Shown: piece after piece, positions 35,529 through 45,208 of the stretch
Layout of the letters: every line of letters begins with the position of its first letter
Numbering within the stretch: the stretch's first letter is position 1
DNA from: Sphingomonas_D zeicaulis
GTDB taxonomy: Bacteria > Pseudomonadota > Alphaproteobacteria > Sphingomonadales > Sphingomonadaceae
Direction: 5' to 3'
NCBI RefSeq assembly: GCF_050433225.1
Contig: NZ_JBNPXQ010000003.1
Coordinates: 124,001-188,000, forward strand
DNA length: 64,000 nt
Notes under the pieces: generated by a model
Databases searched by the model: none
Told to the model about the DNA's origin: nothing
The model's input: the letters and a program-made list of their open reading frames with translations, nothing else
Translations under genes and position numbers: made by a program

Positions 35529-36476
35529 TTACTTATATTCGATCAACCGGCTGCGGCGTTTGCGCCAATAGTCGATCTGCCCCTGCAAATGGGGCAGTTT
35601 GCCGAGCGTGATGAAGCTGGCGAACACCGGGCCGCCCTTCATGCACACGCGCAGCCACAGCAAGGGCCACAGCGGCCAGGCGATCGGCAGCGACCAGAAG
35701 GTGTTGCTGACCACGCGGTGCCACAGCCGCGGGTTTTCGCGCCCGCGCCGCACCACCGCCTCCGCCATCGCATAGCCGCTGCGGCGGTTGCGCTGCCACC
35801 ATTGGCGAAAGCGCGTCATCGCCGCATCATGCACCGTCATCTCGCCCGCGATCCGGCGGATGCGCCAGCCGTTGCGGCGGATGCGGTGGCACAGATCGGG
35901 CTCCTCACCCGCGATCAGATCCGGCGAGAACCCGCCGACCTGGCGGAACGCCTCTGTACGGAACAGCGCGTCGCCGCCGCAGGTATCCGCGATGCCGACC
36001 GGCGTGTTCCATTCGCGGTCGCACAGCCAGTTATAGGGGCTGATGCCGGGATGGCGTTCGCGACGGCGCCCGCAGACGGAAGCCAGATCGGGCTCCGCCC
36101 TGATCGCGTCGAGCGCGGCTTCCAGCCAGCCATCGACCAGTTCGCAATCACCGTCGACAAAGTGGATGAAGGGCAGATCGGGCACCTGCTCCATCATCCA
36201 GGCGGCCCCGGCATTGCGCGCGCGCGCCGCGGTGAACGGGATCGAGGTGTCGAGCTCGATCACCGGAATGCCATGGCTGCGCGCCAGCGCGACACTGCCA
36301 TCCTTCGAACCGGAGTCGACATAGACGACGAGGCGCGCCTTGGGCAGGATGCTGGCGAGCGACAGGCGCAGCCTTTCCCCTTCGTTGCGGCCGATGATGA
36401 CGAATCCGACTTCAGGGCCGACATCGGGCGCGCCGGCCTCGATACCGTCGAATTTCCTCATGGACATATCGTTCAT
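35529..36476 (-). CDS. GT2 glycosyltransferase
   Basis: 315-residue transferase. The GT-A core shows VGFVIIGRNEGERLRLSL, VYVDSGSKDGS, ARNAGAAWM, HFVDGDCELVDGW (DGD metal motif) and GEEPDLCHRIRRNGW. A C-terminal segment (SLPIAWPLWPLLWLRVC) is hydrophobic and may anchor it to the membrane. Start ATG 36476 overlaps the stop of the upstream GT2 gene (ATGA). Part of a three-gene minus-strand unit with another GT2 and a 2OG-Fe(II) oxygenase, just upstream of the NRPS operon. The sugar is not predictable. Confidence 0.9.
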   Translation of the reverse strand: MNDMSMRKFDGIEAGAPDVGPEVGFVIIGRNEGERLRLSLASILPKARLVVYVDSGSKDGSVALARSHGIPVIELDTSIPFTAARARNAGAAWMMEQVPDLPFIHFVDGDCELVDGWLEAALDAIRAEPDLASVCGRRRERHPGISPYNWLCDREWNTPVGIADTCGGDALFRTEAFRQVGGFSPDLIAGEEPDLCHRIRRNGWRIRRIAGEMTVHDAAMTRFRQWWQRNRRSGYAMAEAVVRRGRENPRLWHRVVSNTFWSLPIAWPLWPLLWLRVCMKGGPVFASFITLGKLPHLQGQIDYWRKRRSRLIEYK

Positions 36477-37615
36477 GGCTTTCGTTCCGTCCGGATCCAT
36501 TGCTTCTGCCGGCGGGTGGCGAACTGGGCGATGATCGGCAGCTTCCACACCAGATAGGCGGGCAATTGAGCGAGGCTGCGGGCCGGCAGCAGCGCCCGGC
36601 CATGCGCGTGCCAGGCACCGACCAGGCCGATGGCGAGCAAGAGTTCGAGCCCGATCAGCAGCAGAACCGGCGTCGACAGACCGCCGAGCAGCAGTGCAAC
36701 CAACGTCACGAGACCGGCGACGCCGATCAGCAGCACGGTGGGCGGCACCATCAGGTCGAGCGCAACCATCAGCAGACCGCTGCGCAGCAGGCGCGGCACA
36801 TAGACCGTCATCGAATGGAGCATGCCATGTTCCCAGCGGCGGCGCTGCCCCTCGGTGCCGCGCTGCGAACTGGCGGCGCTGGTGAAGCGCGCACTTTCCT
36901 CGAACAACACCTGTTCGCCCTGGAGCAGCAGGTCCAGCCCCATGTCGAGATCTTCGACCAGCGAGTCGGGCCGCCATTCGATGCGGCGGAACAGTTCGCG
37001 CGGAAAGGCCATGCCGCTGCCCTGCAGCAGCGCAGCGCCGGCGAGCGCACTGAGGGCGCGTTGCCGCACGAGATTCTTGATGAGGAAGGCGAAACAGGAG
37101 ACGCGAACGATCGCGGTCGCGTCGTCCGGCGGCAGCATCAGATAGGCGCCCTGCACCACCGCATGTTGGCGCCCCGCAGTGGCCGCAAGACGCGGCAGCG
37201 CGTACGGTTCGGGCTCGCAATCGGCATCGACGATAATCACAACCGTATCGACGCCTGCGGACAGATGGGCGCGGCCGAATTCCAGCGCATAGCCCTTGCC
37301 GCGCCGATCCGGATCGGTCCGCTCGAACACCGTGGCGCCCAGTCCGCGCGCGATCGCGGCGGTCTCGTCAGTGCAATTGTCGGCGATCACGATCAGCCGG
37401 TCACGCGGGCGAAGCTGCGCGAGCACCGCCCGCACCGGTGCGGCGATACCCGCCGCCTCGTTGTGCGCCGGCATCAGCACGGTGAAGGCGGGCGCGTCTG
37501 CGGCGGGTGCCGCGGCGCGTGCCCGCGTCCAGGCGCCGGTGACGCACTCGACCGCAAGCACCGCCACGGGCAGCCCCACGACGAGGCAGAGCAGCCAGAC
37601 GAAGACCGTGATCAT
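36473..37615 (-). CDS. Membrane GT2 glycosyltransferase of the BcsA/processive type
   Basis: 380-residue protein with an N-terminal helix (MITVFVWLLCLVVGLPVAVL), a GT2 domain and about three C-terminal helices. Motifs of the cellulose-synthase-like group: VLMPAHNEAAGI, RGKGYALEFG, IIVDADCEPE, SLVEDLDMGL (ED), and QRRRWEHG (Q..RW). Such enzymes often build or start beta-linked chains on the cytoplasmic face. I start at ATG 37615 with GAGGGGG upstream; the frame stays open to 37699. It is followed by an ATGA overlap with the next GT2 gene. Confidence 0.9.
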   Translation of the reverse strand: MITVFVWLLCLVVGLPVAVLAVECVTGAWTRARAAAPAADAPAFTVLMPAHNEAAGIAAPVRAVLAQLRPRDRLIVIADNCTDETAAIARGLGATVFERTDPDRRGKGYALEFGRAHLSAGVDTVVIIVDADCEPEPYALPRLAATAGRQHAVVQGAYLMLPPDDATAIVRVSCFAFLIKNLVRQRALSALAGAALLQGSGMAFPRELFRRIEWRPDSLVEDLDMGLDLLLQGEQVLFEESARFTSAASSQRGTEGQRRRWEHGMLHSMTVYVPRLLRSGLLMVALDLMVPPTVLLIGVAGLVTLVALLLGGLSTPVLLLIGLELLLAIGLVGAWHAHGRALLPARSLAQLPAYLVWKLPIIAQFATRRQKQWIRTERKP

Positions 37616-37626
37616 CGATCGCCCCC

Positions 37627-38445
37627 TCAGGCGCTCCGGCGGCGCTGCAGCGCCGGCGGGATCCAGTCCGCCTTCAGGTGCTGCATCATGATCCGCCAAT
37701 CACGCTTGTCGGCGGTGCCAGGGCGGCGGCGGAAATCGGTGGTCCGCTCGATCCCGGTCTCCACCTTGCGGGCGGTGTAATAATAGGTCGCAATCGAGCG
37801 CCGCGACCGATCCGGCGGGCAGGTCAGCGGATCGGGATGGCCGTGGAAGGTGTCATGATCGGTGTTGAACACCACCGCTCGGTTGAGCAGCGGCAGCACC
37901 TTGTGCTCGGCCGCCTTCATCTTGCGATCCCACAGCTCCAGCGCGCCGCCATAGTCCGGCGCCCAATCGTCATTCAGATAGATCAGCAGGTTGAGCCGCC
38001 GGTCGACATTCATGTCGTTGTGGTGCGGGAAATCGGCATGGATGCCGAGATGGCCGCCGCGCCGCGTTTCGTGCAGGCCGGCGCCGGCATGATAGGGATC
38101 GGCGATCAGCCCCTCGATCCCCGTCATCGCCGAGAGAAAGGCGAGGAAGGCGCGCGAGTTGAGCTCGGCGAACAGCATCCGCGTGGCCGGACCGGGGCAC
38201 TCGTCCGGCCGGAATTGGAACTTGTAGCGTTCCTGATCGCGCAGGAAGCAATCCTGCCCGCTGCTGTCGGGAAACTCGGCGACCACCTGCCGCAGCAGAT
38301 CGCGATCGAGGAAATCGTCCATCACGATGTGCGGATAGGGCGCGTTGGCCCGATAGGCCTTCGACAGCCCTTCACCGGCGACCTGGCACTGGTCGAAGTC
38401 GAAGCACCGGTAACCACCGAGATCGGTTAAGCTGAGCAGTGGCAT
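37627..38445 (-). CDS. 2OG-Fe(II) oxygenase (prolyl hydroxylase-like)
   Basis: 272-residue non-haem iron dioxygenase of the 2-oxoglutarate family. Iron ligands are HADFPHHND (HxD) and the distal His in HDTFHGHPD, and the 2OG-binding arginine lies in DRSRRSIATYYYT. Related proteins in polysaccharide and natural-product loci hydroxylate small molecules, sugars or peptides. Start ATG 38445 follows AAGGGG; a GTG at 38451 is too close to the ribosome site. First gene of the unit with two GT2 genes and divergent from GT4. Candidate tailoring enzyme for the NRPS-PKS product (inference from position). Confidence 0.88.
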   Translation of the reverse strand: MPLLSLTDLGGYRCFDFDQCQVAGEGLSKAYRANAPYPHIVMDDFLDRDLLRQVVAEFPDSSGQDCFLRDQERYKFQFRPDECPGPATRMLFAELNSRAFLAFLSAMTGIEGLIADPYHAGAGLHETRRGGHLGIHADFPHHNDMNVDRRLNLLIYLNDDWAPDYGGALELWDRKMKAAEHKVLPLLNRAVVFNTDHDTFHGHPDPLTCPPDRSRRSIATYYYTARKVETGIERTTDFRRRPGTADKRDWRIMMQHLKADWIPPALQRRRSA

Positions 38446-38633
38446 TCCCACCCCTTTTCAGGATCGACGCACGAGATGATGCGCGCGACGATCGGCGCGC
38501 TTCAGATGCTCTAAATTAAGCGCTTCCAGCCGCTTCGGAACAAGCCGTCAAAACACCTACGGATTTCTCATGATCGACAGTGTTCGGGGTGGACGAATAG
38601 AAACGGCCACCATCGGATTGGAGGCTTTTGCCG

Positions 38634-39857
38634 GTGCATATCGGGCTTTGTTCCCCCCATTGGCCGCCGTCTGGCGCGGCGAACGGCATCGTCAGCTATG
38701 TGGCGGCGGTGCGGAATCACTTCATCGCCAGCGGGCATGACGCCTCGGTGATCGCCGACGGCAAGCTGTTCCTGAGCGATGGCCGCGCGGTGCCGCTGAG
38801 TGACGCGAACGGCGGCGGCGGCGGCCTGTTCGCGAAGCTCGGCCGCATGGCGATACACAAGATCGATTCGCTCAACGACGGTGCGATGCCCGAGGTCGGC
38901 CGCATCATCGCCCGGCAGATCAATGCCGCGCGCGCAATCGCGCCGATCGACATCGTCGAGATGGAAGAAAGCTTCGGCTGGTCGGATACGGTGCGCAAAC
39001 GGACTGCGGTGCCGATCGTCACCCGGCTGCACGGCCCGCATTTCCTGAAGCCGCCGCGCCCGCGCACGCCCGACGAGCAGCGCGCCGACCGCCAGCGCAT
39101 GGGCGCCGAGGGCCGCGCGGTGCGCGGCGCACGCACGCTCACCGCGCCGACCCGCGCGGTGATGGACGCGACCTGCAAGCAATATGACCGGGCGACCAGC
39201 GCCGCGAGCAGCGTGATCCCCAACCCGATCGCGCTCGCGCCGCCCGCCATCCGCTGGCGCGCCGACGGTTGCGAGCCAGAGCATATCCTGGCGGTCGGTC
39301 GCTTCGATTACTGGAAGGGCGCGGATACGATGCTGCGCGCGTTCGATACGCTGCTGCGCACCCGCCCCAATGCCCGCCTGACATTGGTCGGCCCCGACAT
39401 GGGGCTGGAGGTCGCGGCGGGCAAGCTGGTCAATTACAACGAATTCGTCGCCGAGCACCTCTCACCCGAGGGGCGTGCCCGCACGCGCTATCTGGGCAAG
39501 CAGACGCCGGACGAGATCACAGCGCTGCGCCACACCGCACAGGTCACCGTCTGCGCCTCGCGCTGGGAGAATTTTCCCTACGCTCTTCTCGAAGGCTTCG
39601 CCGCGGGCTGCCCGATGATCTGCACCGACTGGCCGGGCGGCCAGGAAATCATCGTCGATGGCGAGAGCGGGCTGCTGACCCCCGTCGGCGATGCCGATGC
39701 GCTGGCGGCACGGCTGGACATGCTGCTGGGCAACCCGGCGCTGATGGCGAAAATCGCAGAGGGCGGCTTCATCCGGTGCCGCGATCATTTCTCGGTGGAG
39801 GCGGTCGGGGCGCAATTGCTCGACTGCTACGGCGCCGCACTGGAAGGCACATCATGA
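38634..39857 (+). CDS. GT4 glycosyltransferase
   Basis: About 407-residue GT-B fold transferase. The N-terminal acceptor half begins HIGLCSPHWPPSGAANGIVS; the donor half carries VGRFDYWKGADTMLRAFDTL and the nucleotide-sugar E-x7-E region in SRWENFPYALLEGFAAGCP. Probable retaining, cytoplasmic, building the repeat unit on the lipid carrier. Start is GTG 38634 or TTG 38628; GGAGG lies just upstream (38619-38623). Its stop overlaps the Wzx start (ATGA). Confidence 0.9.
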   Translation: MHIGLCSPHWPPSGAANGIVSYVAAVRNHFIASGHDASVIADGKLFLSDGRAVPLSDANGGGGGLFAKLGRMAIHKIDSLNDGAMPEVGRIIARQINAARAIAPIDIVEMEESFGWSDTVRKRTAVPIVTRLHGPHFLKPPRPRTPDEQRADRQRMGAEGRAVRGARTLTAPTRAVMDATCKQYDRATSAASSVIPNPIALAPPAIRWRADGCEPEHILAVGRFDYWKGADTMLRAFDTLLRTRPNARLTLVGPDMGLEVAAGKLVNYNEFVAEHLSPEGRARTRYLGKQTPDEITALRHTAQVTVCASRWENFPYALLEGFAAGCPMICTDWPGGQEIIVDGESGLLTPVGDADALAARLDMLLGNPALMAKIAEGGFIRCRDHFSVEAVGAQLLDCYGAALEGTS

Positions 39858-41236
39858 ATCACGGACAGGTCCAGAAGCTGGCGGTGCCGGCGTTCGACGC
39901 GCGCGCATTGATCCGCAAGCTGCTGGAGATCGCGCAGCGCGACACCAATGTCGTCGTCATCTTCGTGGTGATCAACAATCTGCTGCGCGCAGTCAGCAGC
40001 GTGATCCTCACCCGGCTGCTCGTGCCCGAGGTGTTCGGCATCGCCGGCGTGATCGGATCGATCTCCTTCACCGTCGCGATGGCGTCGGACCTCGGCTTCC
40101 AGGCCTTCGTAGTGCGCCATGCCGAGGGCGACAATCGCCGCTTCCTCGATACGGTGTGGACGATCTCGCTGATCCGTTCCGCCTTCCTCACCGTGCTGCT
40201 GATGGCGCTCGCCGAACCGATCGCGGTGCTGTTCGACAAGCCGGAGCTGGCGCCGATCATCTTCGTCTCGTCGCTGACCTTCATCATCGAGGGGCTGGCC
40301 TCACTGACCTTGCTGACCGCGCTGCGCAACCGCCAGATCCTGCGGCTTTCATTGCTGGAGGCCGCGGTGGTGGTCATCCAGATCATCTTCGCCGCCACGC
40401 TGGCCTATTTCTGGCGCAATTACTGGGCGATCCTCGTCGCGATGCTGGTGAGCAGCAGCTTCAAGACGTTGCTCAGCTATACGATGTTCTCCAACTCGGC
40501 GCGGCGTTTTGCCTGGGAACCGGCGTTTGCCAAGGATTTGTGGAAGTTCGCGCGGTTTGTGACCGGATCGAGCCTGATCTCACTGGTGCTGGCGCAGTCG
40601 GACAAGTTGCTGCTCGCCCGGCTGATGCCGCTCGACGATTTCGGTCTCTATATCCTTGCGGGCAACCTCGCCTCGGCTCCCCTCGCCTTCACCGGCGCCT
40701 ATGCCAGCCGCGTGCTTTACCCGACCTATTCGCAGCTCTTCCGCGAAGGCGTCTCCGATCTGCGCGCGCAATTCTATGCCAAGCGCTGGATGCCCTCGCT
40801 GCTGTTCACCTTCGCGGCCGGCGGGCTGATCGGATCGGCGCCGCTGGTGATCACCATCCTCTACGACCCGCGCTATGCCAATGCCGCGATCTACCTGCAG
40901 ATCCTGGCGATCGCGCCGATGCTGGCGCTCGCCTCCAACGCCGCGAACGAGGCGCTGACCGCTACCGGCCGCATCCGCGCCACCTTCGAGGCGAGCGTCG
41001 CGAAGCTGGTCTGGCTGGTGATCGCGGCACCGGTTGGCTTCTATTATGGCGGCCCGATCGGCCTCGTCCTCGCGGTGGCGATGATGGAAGTCGCCGCGCT
41101 CGCGCTCAAATGGACGCAGATGTACCGCGCCAGCCTGCTCGACATCCGCCAGGAGATGATCTTCCTTGCGGCAGGGGGCGCGGGCATATTGGTGGGGACG
41201 ATCGGTGACCAGATCATCCGGCGGTTGTTCATCTGA
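39854..41236 (+). CDS. wzx: Wzx-type oligosaccharide flippase
   Basis: 460-residue inner-membrane protein with 12-14 predicted helices, of the polysaccharide/MVF-like flippase superfamily. The start region has VFGIAGVIGSISFTVAMASD and FQAFVVRHAEGD, typical of Wzx (RfbX-like) proteins, and a mid-protein LAQSDKLLLARLMPLDDFGLY. It would flip lipid-linked repeat units to the periplasm for Wzy. Start ATG 39854 overlaps the GT4 stop. A larger open frame beginning at 39269 is a frame artefact inside GT4. Confidence 0.93.
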   Translation: MNHGQVQKLAVPAFDARALIRKLLEIAQRDTNVVVIFVVINNLLRAVSSVILTRLLVPEVFGIAGVIGSISFTVAMASDLGFQAFVVRHAEGDNRRFLDTVWTISLIRSAFLTVLLMALAEPIAVLFDKPELAPIIFVSSLTFIIEGLASLTLLTALRNRQILRLSLLEAAVVVIQIIFAATLAYFWRNYWAILVAMLVSSSFKTLLSYTMFSNSARRFAWEPAFAKDLWKFARFVTGSSLISLVLAQSDKLLLARLMPLDDFGLYILAGNLASAPLAFTGAYASRVLYPTYSQLFREGVSDLRAQFYAKRWMPSLLFTFAAGGLIGSAPLVITILYDPRYANAAIYLQILAIAPMLALASNAANEALTATGRIRATFEASVAKLVWLVIAAPVGFYYGGPIGLVLAVAMMEVAALALKWTQMYRASLLDIRQEMIFLAAGGAGILVGTIGDQIIRRLFI

Positions 41237-41268
41237 GACCCGGCCTGACATGAACTGAGGGGTGGACC

Positions 41269-41310
41269 CGATCGGATCAGCGATGGTCCGATCGCGTTTA
41301 TCGTTTTGAG
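41269..41310 (+). terminator. Terminator of the GT4-wzx unit
   Basis: 8-base-pair stem CGATCGGA/TCCGATCG at 41269-41276 and 41287-41294 with a ten-base loop, followed by CGTTTATCGTTTT. It starts 33 bases after the wzx stop. Confidence 0.5.
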
Positions 41311-41384
41311 CACTTGAGTGGCTGGTGAACACCCTAGGTTCAGCCATCCAGGTGGCTAGGAATCTAAAGCAGCGGCAAACAACC

Positions 41385-41786
41385 TTAGCAGCCATTCACC
41401 GTTTGATCGAACGGCTCGATTGTCGCCGAAATAGTGGTAGCAGCGATTTTCCCCTCTATCCCGTAGATCCCGGCGAGATGCAGAACGTGTCCTTGGTCAG
41501 TGCTTTCAATCCACGAAGCAGATAGCACGTTCTAATGATTCCAATCTTCCAACCTTAAAGATTGGATGTCGACAATCTTGATTGTCACCAAAGCATGGCG
41601 ATCCAAGATAAAATGGCCGGCTTCATCGATCTCACTTGTCGTTCTCCACGCATGAATGCGGATCGCGGATGGGTGGGGGGCGCGCGCGAGATCAACAGAC
41701 AAGACTTCGGCATCGTGAAAGTTGGGAGAATAGCCAAACCAATCAACTAAGCCGGTCCAACCCGGAATAGACACGAGTTCGCTCAT
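41385..41786 (-). pseudogene. Imm50-like immunity protein gene with an in-frame TAG
   Basis: An ATG at 41786 opens a frame that reads MSELVSIPGWTGLVDWFGYS with the FHDAEVLSV motif, like Imm50-type immunity proteins of polymorphic toxin systems. It stops after 84 residues at TAG (41532-41534), but the same frame then continues for 48 family-like residues (NVLSASWIESTDQGH ... GIYGIEGKIAATTI) to a TAA at 41385-41387. The whole would be 133 codons, the usual family size. The family usually has a Gln in the H-Q-N-V segment here, so a CAG to TAG change explains the stop. Function would be neutralising a toxin; no toxin gene is seen near. Flanks: terminator of wzx on one side, wzy end 148 bases upstream. 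Confidence 0.65.
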
Positions 41787-41933
41787 TCGACGTTGATATC
41801 TCAGAGGGAGCCCTCGTCAAACGACCTTGCGACTGAAACACCATATGCGCCTACGGGCCCGTCAATGCAGCGCCTCCGCTGGGCGAAAGTGACAAAGGTG
41901 ACAGTGAATTCGGGGCGGTTCGCGGCGTCCGCT

Positions 41934-43514
41934 TTACGACGCCAGCGCCTTGAACCCAACCAGCGGCACGACTTCCGGCGCGGGCTGCGCCGCCGGCGCC
42001 TCATCCGCCAAGGCCCAGCGGCGTACGCCGAGCAAGGCGGCGGAGAAGCCGAAGATGCCGAACAGGTAGAAGGCCGGGCGGCCGCCGAAGGAGGTGAAGA
42101 TCAGCATCTCAGCCACCATCAGCAGGCAGCCGAAGGCGAAGGCGGTCGGCGCGATCAGGCGGGGGACCTGTGCGGGGCGCGAGGTGGCGAGCGCTGTCAG
42201 GAAGACGGCGAAGCCGCCGACGAACATGACTATGCCGAGGCTGCCCCCGATCAGCATGATCCAGATATAGGTGTTGACGAAGTCGATGATGCCCTCGCCC
42301 TGGCGCAAGTCCTCGAGCCGCTCGAGGATCTGCGGCGTCGAATAGCCGTAGATCGGGCTGCGCCAGAATTCCTCCATGCCGCGCTCGAACAGCATCCGGC
42401 GATATTCGGACGTGTCGCTGGAATTGCCCGACATTCCGAGCGATTCGGACAGGTGCGGCGAGAATTGGGCGGCGGTGAACAGCGCCATCGCGCCGCCGCC
42501 GATCACCATCATCTTGCCCATCAGCGGCACGAAGCGGCCGCGGATCGCATCGCTGGCGAGTATGGCGATGCACAGCCCGATCCACGCGCCGCGCGATTGG
42601 GGCGCATAGAGGCCGAAGATCGCGATCGACAGCACCGCCAGATGATAGATCCACGATCGGAAATGATCGCGGCACACCCACAAAGCGAGCGTGAACATCG
42701 CCAGCACCATCGCCGCCGAAGTCGGTTCCATGAACGGCCCACCCGCGCGCAGCATGCCGGCGCGCGCCTTGACGATCAGCATCATCGGCACGCCATATTT
42801 GGCGTACAGATCATTATACATCGGCCAGGTGCGCAGCGCCTCATAGCCGAGGATCGCGCCGAACACGACCGCGCCGCAGGCCAGCCACAAGGTGGTGCGC
42901 TCGACATCCTGCACATTCCGGATGCCTCGGCTGACGACATAATAAGGCAGCCCGAGATCGATCATCACGTTCATCGAGGCGCGCAGGAAATTGGAGAAGC
43001 TGGTGTCACGCGAGAGTGCCGCGGCGATCATGATCACGATCCCCAGCGCAACCGCATCCCATTGCGCGCCCGGCCGTCCCTTCTGCGGACTGAGCATGAT
43101 CGCGGCGCCCGCGCCGAAGCCGAGCGCATCGAGCATACCGAATTCGAACAGCTTGAGCGATCCGACCGCCACGCTCATGTCGAGCGGCGGCAGCAGCAGC
43201 ATCGAAAAGAGATAGACCGGCACCATCCGTTCGAAGGCGCCGCGCGCGATCAGCGGCACCCAGAGCAGCATCACCATCTGCAGCAGGAACAGCTTGGGCA
43301 GCGAGAAGACGATCAACGGCATCGCGACGGCGACGCCCAGCGCGACATTGCCGACCACGTCGCGATGCTCGGGCTTCAGGCAGTAACGGAACAGCCAGGC
43401 CGCGCCGCCGCAGACGATCGCGAGGTGCAGCGCGGTCTTGAGATAGCCGAGGCCGCCGAACGGCACCCCCAGCACGATCGAAACCAGCGCAACCGCAATG
43501 AGGCCGACAGGCAT
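41934..43514 (-). CDS. wzy: Wzy-type O-antigen/exopolysaccharide polymerase
   Basis: 526-residue polytopic inner-membrane protein, about 11-12 helices, of the O-antigen ligase/polymerase superfamily. The large loop with RMLFERGMEEFWRSPIYGYS and the downstream DFVNTYIWIMLIGGSLGI is characteristic (FxR..ME.., then the periplasmic VDxxY-like region). It would polymerise flipped repeat units. Start ATG 43514 shares its A with the TGA of the preceding gene (TGATG), so it is coupled to the glycosidase gene. First letters MPVGLIAVALVSIVLG make a membrane helix. Confidence 0.9.
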   Translation of the reverse strand: MPVGLIAVALVSIVLGVPFGGLGYLKTALHLAIVCGGAAWLFRYCLKPEHRDVVGNVALGVAVAMPLIVFSLPKLFLLQMVMLLWVPLIARGAFERMVPVYLFSMLLLPPLDMSVAVGSLKLFEFGMLDALGFGAGAAIMLSPQKGRPGAQWDAVALGIVIMIAAALSRDTSFSNFLRASMNVMIDLGLPYYVVSRGIRNVQDVERTTLWLACGAVVFGAILGYEALRTWPMYNDLYAKYGVPMMLIVKARAGMLRAGGPFMEPTSAAMVLAMFTLALWVCRDHFRSWIYHLAVLSIAIFGLYAPQSRGAWIGLCIAILASDAIRGRFVPLMGKMMVIGGGAMALFTAAQFSPHLSESLGMSGNSSDTSEYRRMLFERGMEEFWRSPIYGYSTPQILERLEDLRQGEGIIDFVNTYIWIMLIGGSLGIVMFVGGFAVFLTALATSRPAQVPRLIAPTAFAFGCLLMVAEMLIFTSFGGRPAFYLFGIFGFSAALLGVRRWALADEAPAAQPAPEVVPLVGFKALAS

Positions 43515-45133
43515 CAGCGTCGTCGCAACAGGAACTGCTGCACGGCGCGCAGCTTGGGCGCCTCTTCCACCGGCTGGCCGGCATATTCGCGCAGGCCCCA
43601 CGAGCCATAGTCGGCGATCGGCGCGGTCGACGCATAGAGCATCAGGGTGCTGTGAATGCGCTTGTCCCATTGTTCGAGGTAGCGCTGGTAGACATCGGCC
43701 ATCCGGGGATCCCGCTGAATCGCCTGCGCCAGCGCCATGTCGTTGGTCACGAGGTGCTGGCCGCCTTCATAGGCGATGAACCGCTTGCCGAAGCGCGCGG
43801 CGAGCGCGCGATTCTGTTCGGCGAAGCCCATGGTCTCGTCGATCGCCTTGGGCATGTGCGCGAACACGCGGTCAACCGAGCCGGCGTTGATCCCGTCCAG
43901 CTCCATCCAGATATAGGGCGCGGTCGACAGCGCATCGATCCAGCGCGGCATGTCCTCATAGCCCAGGATCAGTTCGCCCAGATAGGGATTGACGTGCTGG
44001 TAGGAGGCGACGCGGACGAGCTTGTCGGGCCGGTCGGCGAACACCTCCGTCCATATCTTCATCGCGGTGCGCACCTTCTGCGCATAGCGCAATGTCTGCG
44101 CCGTGGTGCCGTCACCATCGCCCAGCTTCAGCGCCCGCCCCTCGCGCTCGGCCTGTTCGGAAACGTCGAAGATCGCGTTCCAAACCTCATTGCCAAGCTC
44201 GACATAGACGGTGTGTTCGGGGTCGAGCCGGTCATGCACCAGCTTCGCGAAGTTGCGGATATAGGCCTCATCCGCCTTGTAGGGCATCAGCAGCCAGGGA
44301 TCGGCGCCGGTCTGGTTGACCAGATCCACCATGTCCTCGATCGAAGCGCCGGCGGCGGCGCCTTGCGATCCATGGCTCGGCAAGGTCCGGTCGGACCAGC
44401 GGACCGCTGCATTGTCGTTGATCCGCTGCCAGTCGAGGAAGCGGACCAGCCTGAACTGCTTCACATAGGCCATGAATTCGGGGTGGAAACGCTCATTGGC
44501 CGGGCGGCCGGTTTCGCGGCAATCGATCGCACGCACCGGATCGCCGGGATCGGTACGCATCAGTTCCACCCACGCCCCCTCATCAGGATTGCCGGATACG
44601 GTAAGGTCGAAGGTCAACGAATTGGCGCCACGATCGCGCACGCGCGCCGCGCCGTTGGCGTCAAGTTCCCCGCTGCCCTGCCACGTGCAGCGCACCAGCG
44701 TCGTGCCGAACGGCGCGGGCGGCAAGGTCAGCGGGCGCGGCGCGGTCTGACCGGGCTTCAGCGAACGCACCCAACCCTCGCGGTCGATCTGGTTGGCCGG
44801 CAAGGCCGTCCAACCATCGCCTTCGTTGGAGAACCATTCGCTCTGCGCGATCAGGTTGGTGAACACCTGCTGGCGGTTGTGCACCGGCAGGCCGAACAGG
44901 TTGATGCCGACGGCCGTGGTCGTCACAGGCGCGGGCAGCGCGGCGGCCGCAGGGGTAGAGACGGCGGTGGCGCCGGTCAGACGTTCGATGCGCCCGGGAA
45001 AGGCATAGGCCGCAACCGCAGTGGCGACGCCGACCAGCCCGAGGGCGCCGACGATCCGGACATAAAGCTTCCGCCGCTGCCGGCGCTTGAACGAACCGGG
45101 ATAGGGCAACGCAACGCCTCCACACCATGCCAT
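43514..45133 (-). CDS. Membrane-anchored clan GH-A-like glycosidase
   Basis: About 539-residue protein with an N-terminal cytoplasmic basic patch (FKRRQRRKLYVRIVG) followed by one membrane helix, then a periplasmic domain. Glycosidase signatures are VYVELGNEVWN (acid/base Glu after Asn) and AYEGGQHLV (nucleophile-like Glu), as in clan A TIM-barrel families. In polysaccharide loci such enzymes edit or cut the polymer. Start uncertain: ATG 45133, or TTG 45109 with GGAGG about 7 bases upstream, giving a shorter tail. Couples to wzy by TGATG. Substrate unknown. Confidence 0.75.
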   Translation of the reverse strand: MAWCGGVALPYPGSFKRRQRRKLYVRIVGALGLVGVATAVAAYAFPGRIERLTGATAVSTPAAAALPAPVTTTAVGINLFGLPVHNRQQVFTNLIAQSEWFSNEGDGWTALPANQIDREGWVRSLKPGQTAPRPLTLPPAPFGTTLVRCTWQGSGELDANGAARVRDRGANSLTFDLTVSGNPDEGAWVELMRTDPGDPVRAIDCRETGRPANERFHPEFMAYVKQFRLVRFLDWQRINDNAAVRWSDRTLPSHGSQGAAAGASIEDMVDLVNQTGADPWLLMPYKADEAYIRNFAKLVHDRLDPEHTVYVELGNEVWNAIFDVSEQAEREGRALKLGDGDGTTAQTLRYAQKVRTAMKIWTEVFADRPDKLVRVASYQHVNPYLGELILGYEDMPRWIDALSTAPYIWMELDGINAGSVDRVFAHMPKAIDETMGFAEQNRALAARFGKRFIAYEGGQHLVTNDMALAQAIQRDPRMADVYQRYLEQWDKRIHSTLMLYASTAPIADYGSWGLREYAGQPVEEAPKLRAVQQFLLRRR

Positions 45134-45208
45134 GCCCCGACCGATCTAGCGGTGGGGGGCGACGAACGGCATTGGCAGATTTAAGACCGGCTGATTGCCC
45201 GCCGCCTA

